In this document: in pieces, positions 62,296-64,000 of the stretch
How positions within the stretch are numbered: the first letter of the stretch is position 1
How the letters are laid out: every line of letters begins with the position of its first letter
The notes under the pieces: model-generated
The model's database searches: none
The model's input: the letters and a program-made list of their open reading frames with translations, nothing else
Told to the model about the DNA's origin: nothing
Assembly (NCBI RefSeq): GCF_016704835.1
Contig: NZ_JADIZJ010000002.1
Span: forward strand, 253,441 to 317,440
Source: Sphingopyxis sp.
GTDB lineage: Bacteria > Pseudomonadota > Alphaproteobacteria > Sphingomonadales > Sphingomonadaceae
DNA length: 64,000 bases
Reading direction: 5' to 3'
Program-made: the position numbers and the translations under genes

Positions 62296-63046
62296 CAGCG
62301 ACCCAATGGGCCTCCTGTTCGTCGAGCGACAGGCCCGCCAGGCTTCCACCTGCGCGATTTTCCATTGCTGCAAAGCGACGTCCGAACTTGATGTTTGCAT
62401 CGCGCAGGGCGCTTTCTGCATCGACTCCCAGGTGGCGCGCGTAATTGGCGACCGCGAGCAGCAGATCGCCGACCTCTTCGTGGCGTTCCGCTTCATCGGT
62501 CGCGAGTGCAACTTCGACCAGTTCTTCGGCGATCTTGTCGCGCGGACCGTTAACATCGGGCCAGTCGAAGCCGACACGCGCGGCGCGTGACTGGAGCTTT
62601 TGGGCACGAAGTAAAGCCGGCAAGGATTGCGCGACACCCGACAGCGCGCCTTCGGAACCATCGGCGGCGCGTTCATCGGCCTTGATCTGTTCCCATTGCT
62701 GGCGGACGTTATCCGTATTGCCGTCACCAAAGATGTGGGGATGCCGACGTTCCATCTTGTCGCAAATTGCGGTGGCAACGTCGTCAAACCCGAACAGACC
62801 CGCGTCGGCGGCAATCTGGCTGTGGAATACGACCTGGAGCAACAGGTCGCCAAGCTCGTCGCAAATCGCCGCAGGGTCGCCGCCCGCGATCGCATCGGCC
62901 ACTTCATAGGCTTCCTCAATCGTGTAGGGCGCGATCGTCGCGAAACTCTGCGCCAGATCCCATTCGCAGCCGCCGTCGGGATCGCGCAATTTGGCCATCA
63001 CGGCTAGCAGGCGATCGATGGGGGACTGGAACGTCGGGTCGGTCAT
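62270..63046 (-). CDS. mazG: Nucleoside triphosphate pyrophosphohydrolase MazG
   Basis: House-cleaning enzyme hydrolysing (d)NTPs to monophosphates; 258 residues with two MazG domains. Domain 1: LRDPDGGCEWDLAQSFATIAPYTIEEAYEVADAI with CDELGDLLLQVVFHSQIA; domain 2: KIAEELVEVALATDEAERHEEVGDLLLAVANYARHLG. The E-E-x-x-E and E-x-x-D metal motifs are intact. Its end overlaps hflX convergently by 26 bases. Confidence 0.95.
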   Translation of the reverse strand: MTDPTFQSPIDRLLAVMAKLRDPDGGCEWDLAQSFATIAPYTIEEAYEVADAIAGGDPAAICDELGDLLLQVVFHSQIAADAGLFGFDDVATAICDKMERRHPHIFGDGNTDNVRQQWEQIKADERAADGSEGALSGVAQSLPALLRAQKLQSRAARVGFDWPDVNGPRDKIAEELVEVALATDEAERHEEVGDLLLAVANYARHLGVDAESALRDANIKFGRRFAAMENRAGGSLAGLSLDEQEAHWVAVKASERRS

Positions 63047-63165
63047 AGTTTATCCGATAATATATATTATGTTAATAGCGCTACCAGAACTGTCCATGTA
63101 AACTGTGTCCAGTGTGATGGCGAAAGGCTTGCGGTTACGGTAGTCTTTCATCAGTATCAGCGACC

Positions 63166-64000
63166 GTGTCCACTTCGTTCGCCACGACGCCTTGGCAGGC
63201 TGCACGCATCGAAATGCCCGGCGGTCGCCGGTTGTGGACGGTATTGGACGATGCCGGCGATGTCGTCGAGTGCCTTCGTCACTGGATCGTTCATCTCGAA
63301 CAGACTCACGCGTCACCAAATACGATACGGGCTTATGTTCGCCACGTTGTGGACTTCGCGAACTTCCTCGGTGCCAATGGCGTAGGTCTACATGAAGCTT
63401 CGGTTTCGTTGTACGACAGCTTCCTTGCTTGGCGGCTTGCCCGCCGAAAGGATGCCTTGCCGAGCCCGCGGCTGATCCTGCTGCGAAAGCAGGAGACGCG
63501 GGTTCTGGCGCCATCGACGCGCAACCAGATCCAGCTGGCGATCAAATCTTTACCCGCTTCTATAACGGCACCGACGACTTCGCGGTCGATACGGCCGAGG
63601 TTAACAATGCCTGACGGGCATCGGATACGCCGTTCCTCGAGCATATCAGCCAGCGTCGTACGACGAAGGGGGCAAGGACCGCTATCTGTCGGGCGATCCC
63701 GGCCGGGTTCAGCAGCAGGTGCTGGAAGCGCCTGACGCCAAGCGAGTCCCGCGGCTGATCGAGGCGTGCCCGGTCGCGCGCGACGCGTTTCTGATCGTGT
63801 TGCTCTGCAATGCCGGCCTCAGGATCGGCGAAGGCTGGGCTTGCGACATGTCGATGTCGACCTCGCCGAAAAGGTCGTCTGGGTCGTTCCGCGCGAAGAT
63901 AATGCCAATGGCGCCCGCGCCAAATCCGGCCGGACGCGCGGTGTGCCACTCACGACTACGTGCTCAACATGTGCGTCGATTACCTCACCAGCGACGAATA
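63166..64000 (+). pseudogene. Tyrosine recombinase/integrase, frameshifted and cut by the window end
   Basis: N-terminal SAM-like core-binding domain: HLEQTHASPNTIRAYVRHVVDFANFL, then SLYDSFLAWRLARRKDA and RNQIQLAIKS. The catalytic part is spread over other frames: FTRFYNGTDDFAVD, then YLSGDPGRVQQQVLEAPDAKRVPRL and VLLCNAGLRIGE (the first catalytic Arg), then LRHVDVDLAEKVVWVV, then DYVLNMCVDYL. Each join is repaired by one base in a short run: T at 63549-63551, C at 63610-63611, G at 63833-63834, G at 63953. So the gene is probably intact in the organism. It points out of the window and may start a mobile island next to mazG. Confidence 0.8.

Overview
The window is high-GC chromosomal DNA from an alphaproteobacterium, most likely a sphingomonad close to Sphingopyxis. 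Lineage evidence (inference from family knowledge): the zapA–6S RNA–5-FCL block, a tkt–gap–pgk–class I aldolase cluster, a complete nuoA–N operon, the dusB–ntrB–ntrC–ntrY–ntrX–hfq–hflX block, a double-length Hfq with two Sm domains, a fused IspDF, and alphaproteobacterial small families (DUF1467, DUF2842). Almost everything is housekeeping; only the last kilobase, a damaged tyrosine recombinase, looks accessory.

Layout. 0-2.7 kb: 3' end of an AI-2E-type permease, tRNA-Asp, then on the minus strand a small conserved gene, zapA, 6S RNA, 5-formyl-THF cyclo-ligase and a DUF2842 membrane protein. 2.8-9.3 kb: central carbon genes tkt, gap, pgk, a 2OG-Fe(II) oxygenase-like gene, fba and an O-methyltransferase. 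9.3-14.6 kb: broken lipoprotein, thiE, OPT transporter, efp, inositol monophosphatase, YbjN protein. 14.8-30.5 kb: nuoABCDEFGHIJKLMN, with two extra genes inside it (a secreted duplicated-domain protein between F and G, and a 46-residue membrane peptide between G and H), followed in the same direction by birA, coaX, rnj and a DUF1467 gene. 34-43.7 kb: barstar-like gene, a 790-residue coiled-coil membrane protein divergent from a histidine-less Hpt-like protein, a TPR-like secreted protein, an Lrp regulator, a degenerate histidine kinase, a WalW-type deacetylase, tRNA(CAU), an M20 peptidase and tRNA-Pro. 43.9-53.3 kb: Ala-rich lipoprotein, M28 peptidase, ettA, thioesterase, a 135-bp palindromic repeat, carbonic anhydrase, lipA, coq10-like gene, cinA, ispDF. 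53.3-63 kb: dusB, the two nitrogen two-component systems, hfq, hflX, mazG. 63.2 kb to end: recombinase fragment.

A striking property is the number of single-base reading-frame breaks in otherwise well-conserved genes: a lipoprotein near 9680, nuoL at 27422, barstar near 34083, the TPR-like protein near 37701, ntrY at 57218, ntrX near 59327, and four in the recombinase. Most lie in short homopolymers, so sequencing or consensus error is the leading explanation and I treat these genes as probably intact in the organism. Two other lesions cannot be explained that way: hflX lacks the segment that should carry its GTPase P-loop, and 5-FCL lacks its N-terminus directly at the 3' end of 6S RNA.

No CRISPR array, phage gene cluster or secondary-metabolite cluster is visible. 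The most interesting items are the tandem Hfq, the two non-canonical genes embedded in the nuo operon, the coiled-coil/pseudo-Hpt pair, and apparent CTG starts in tight 4-base overlaps at birA and hflX.
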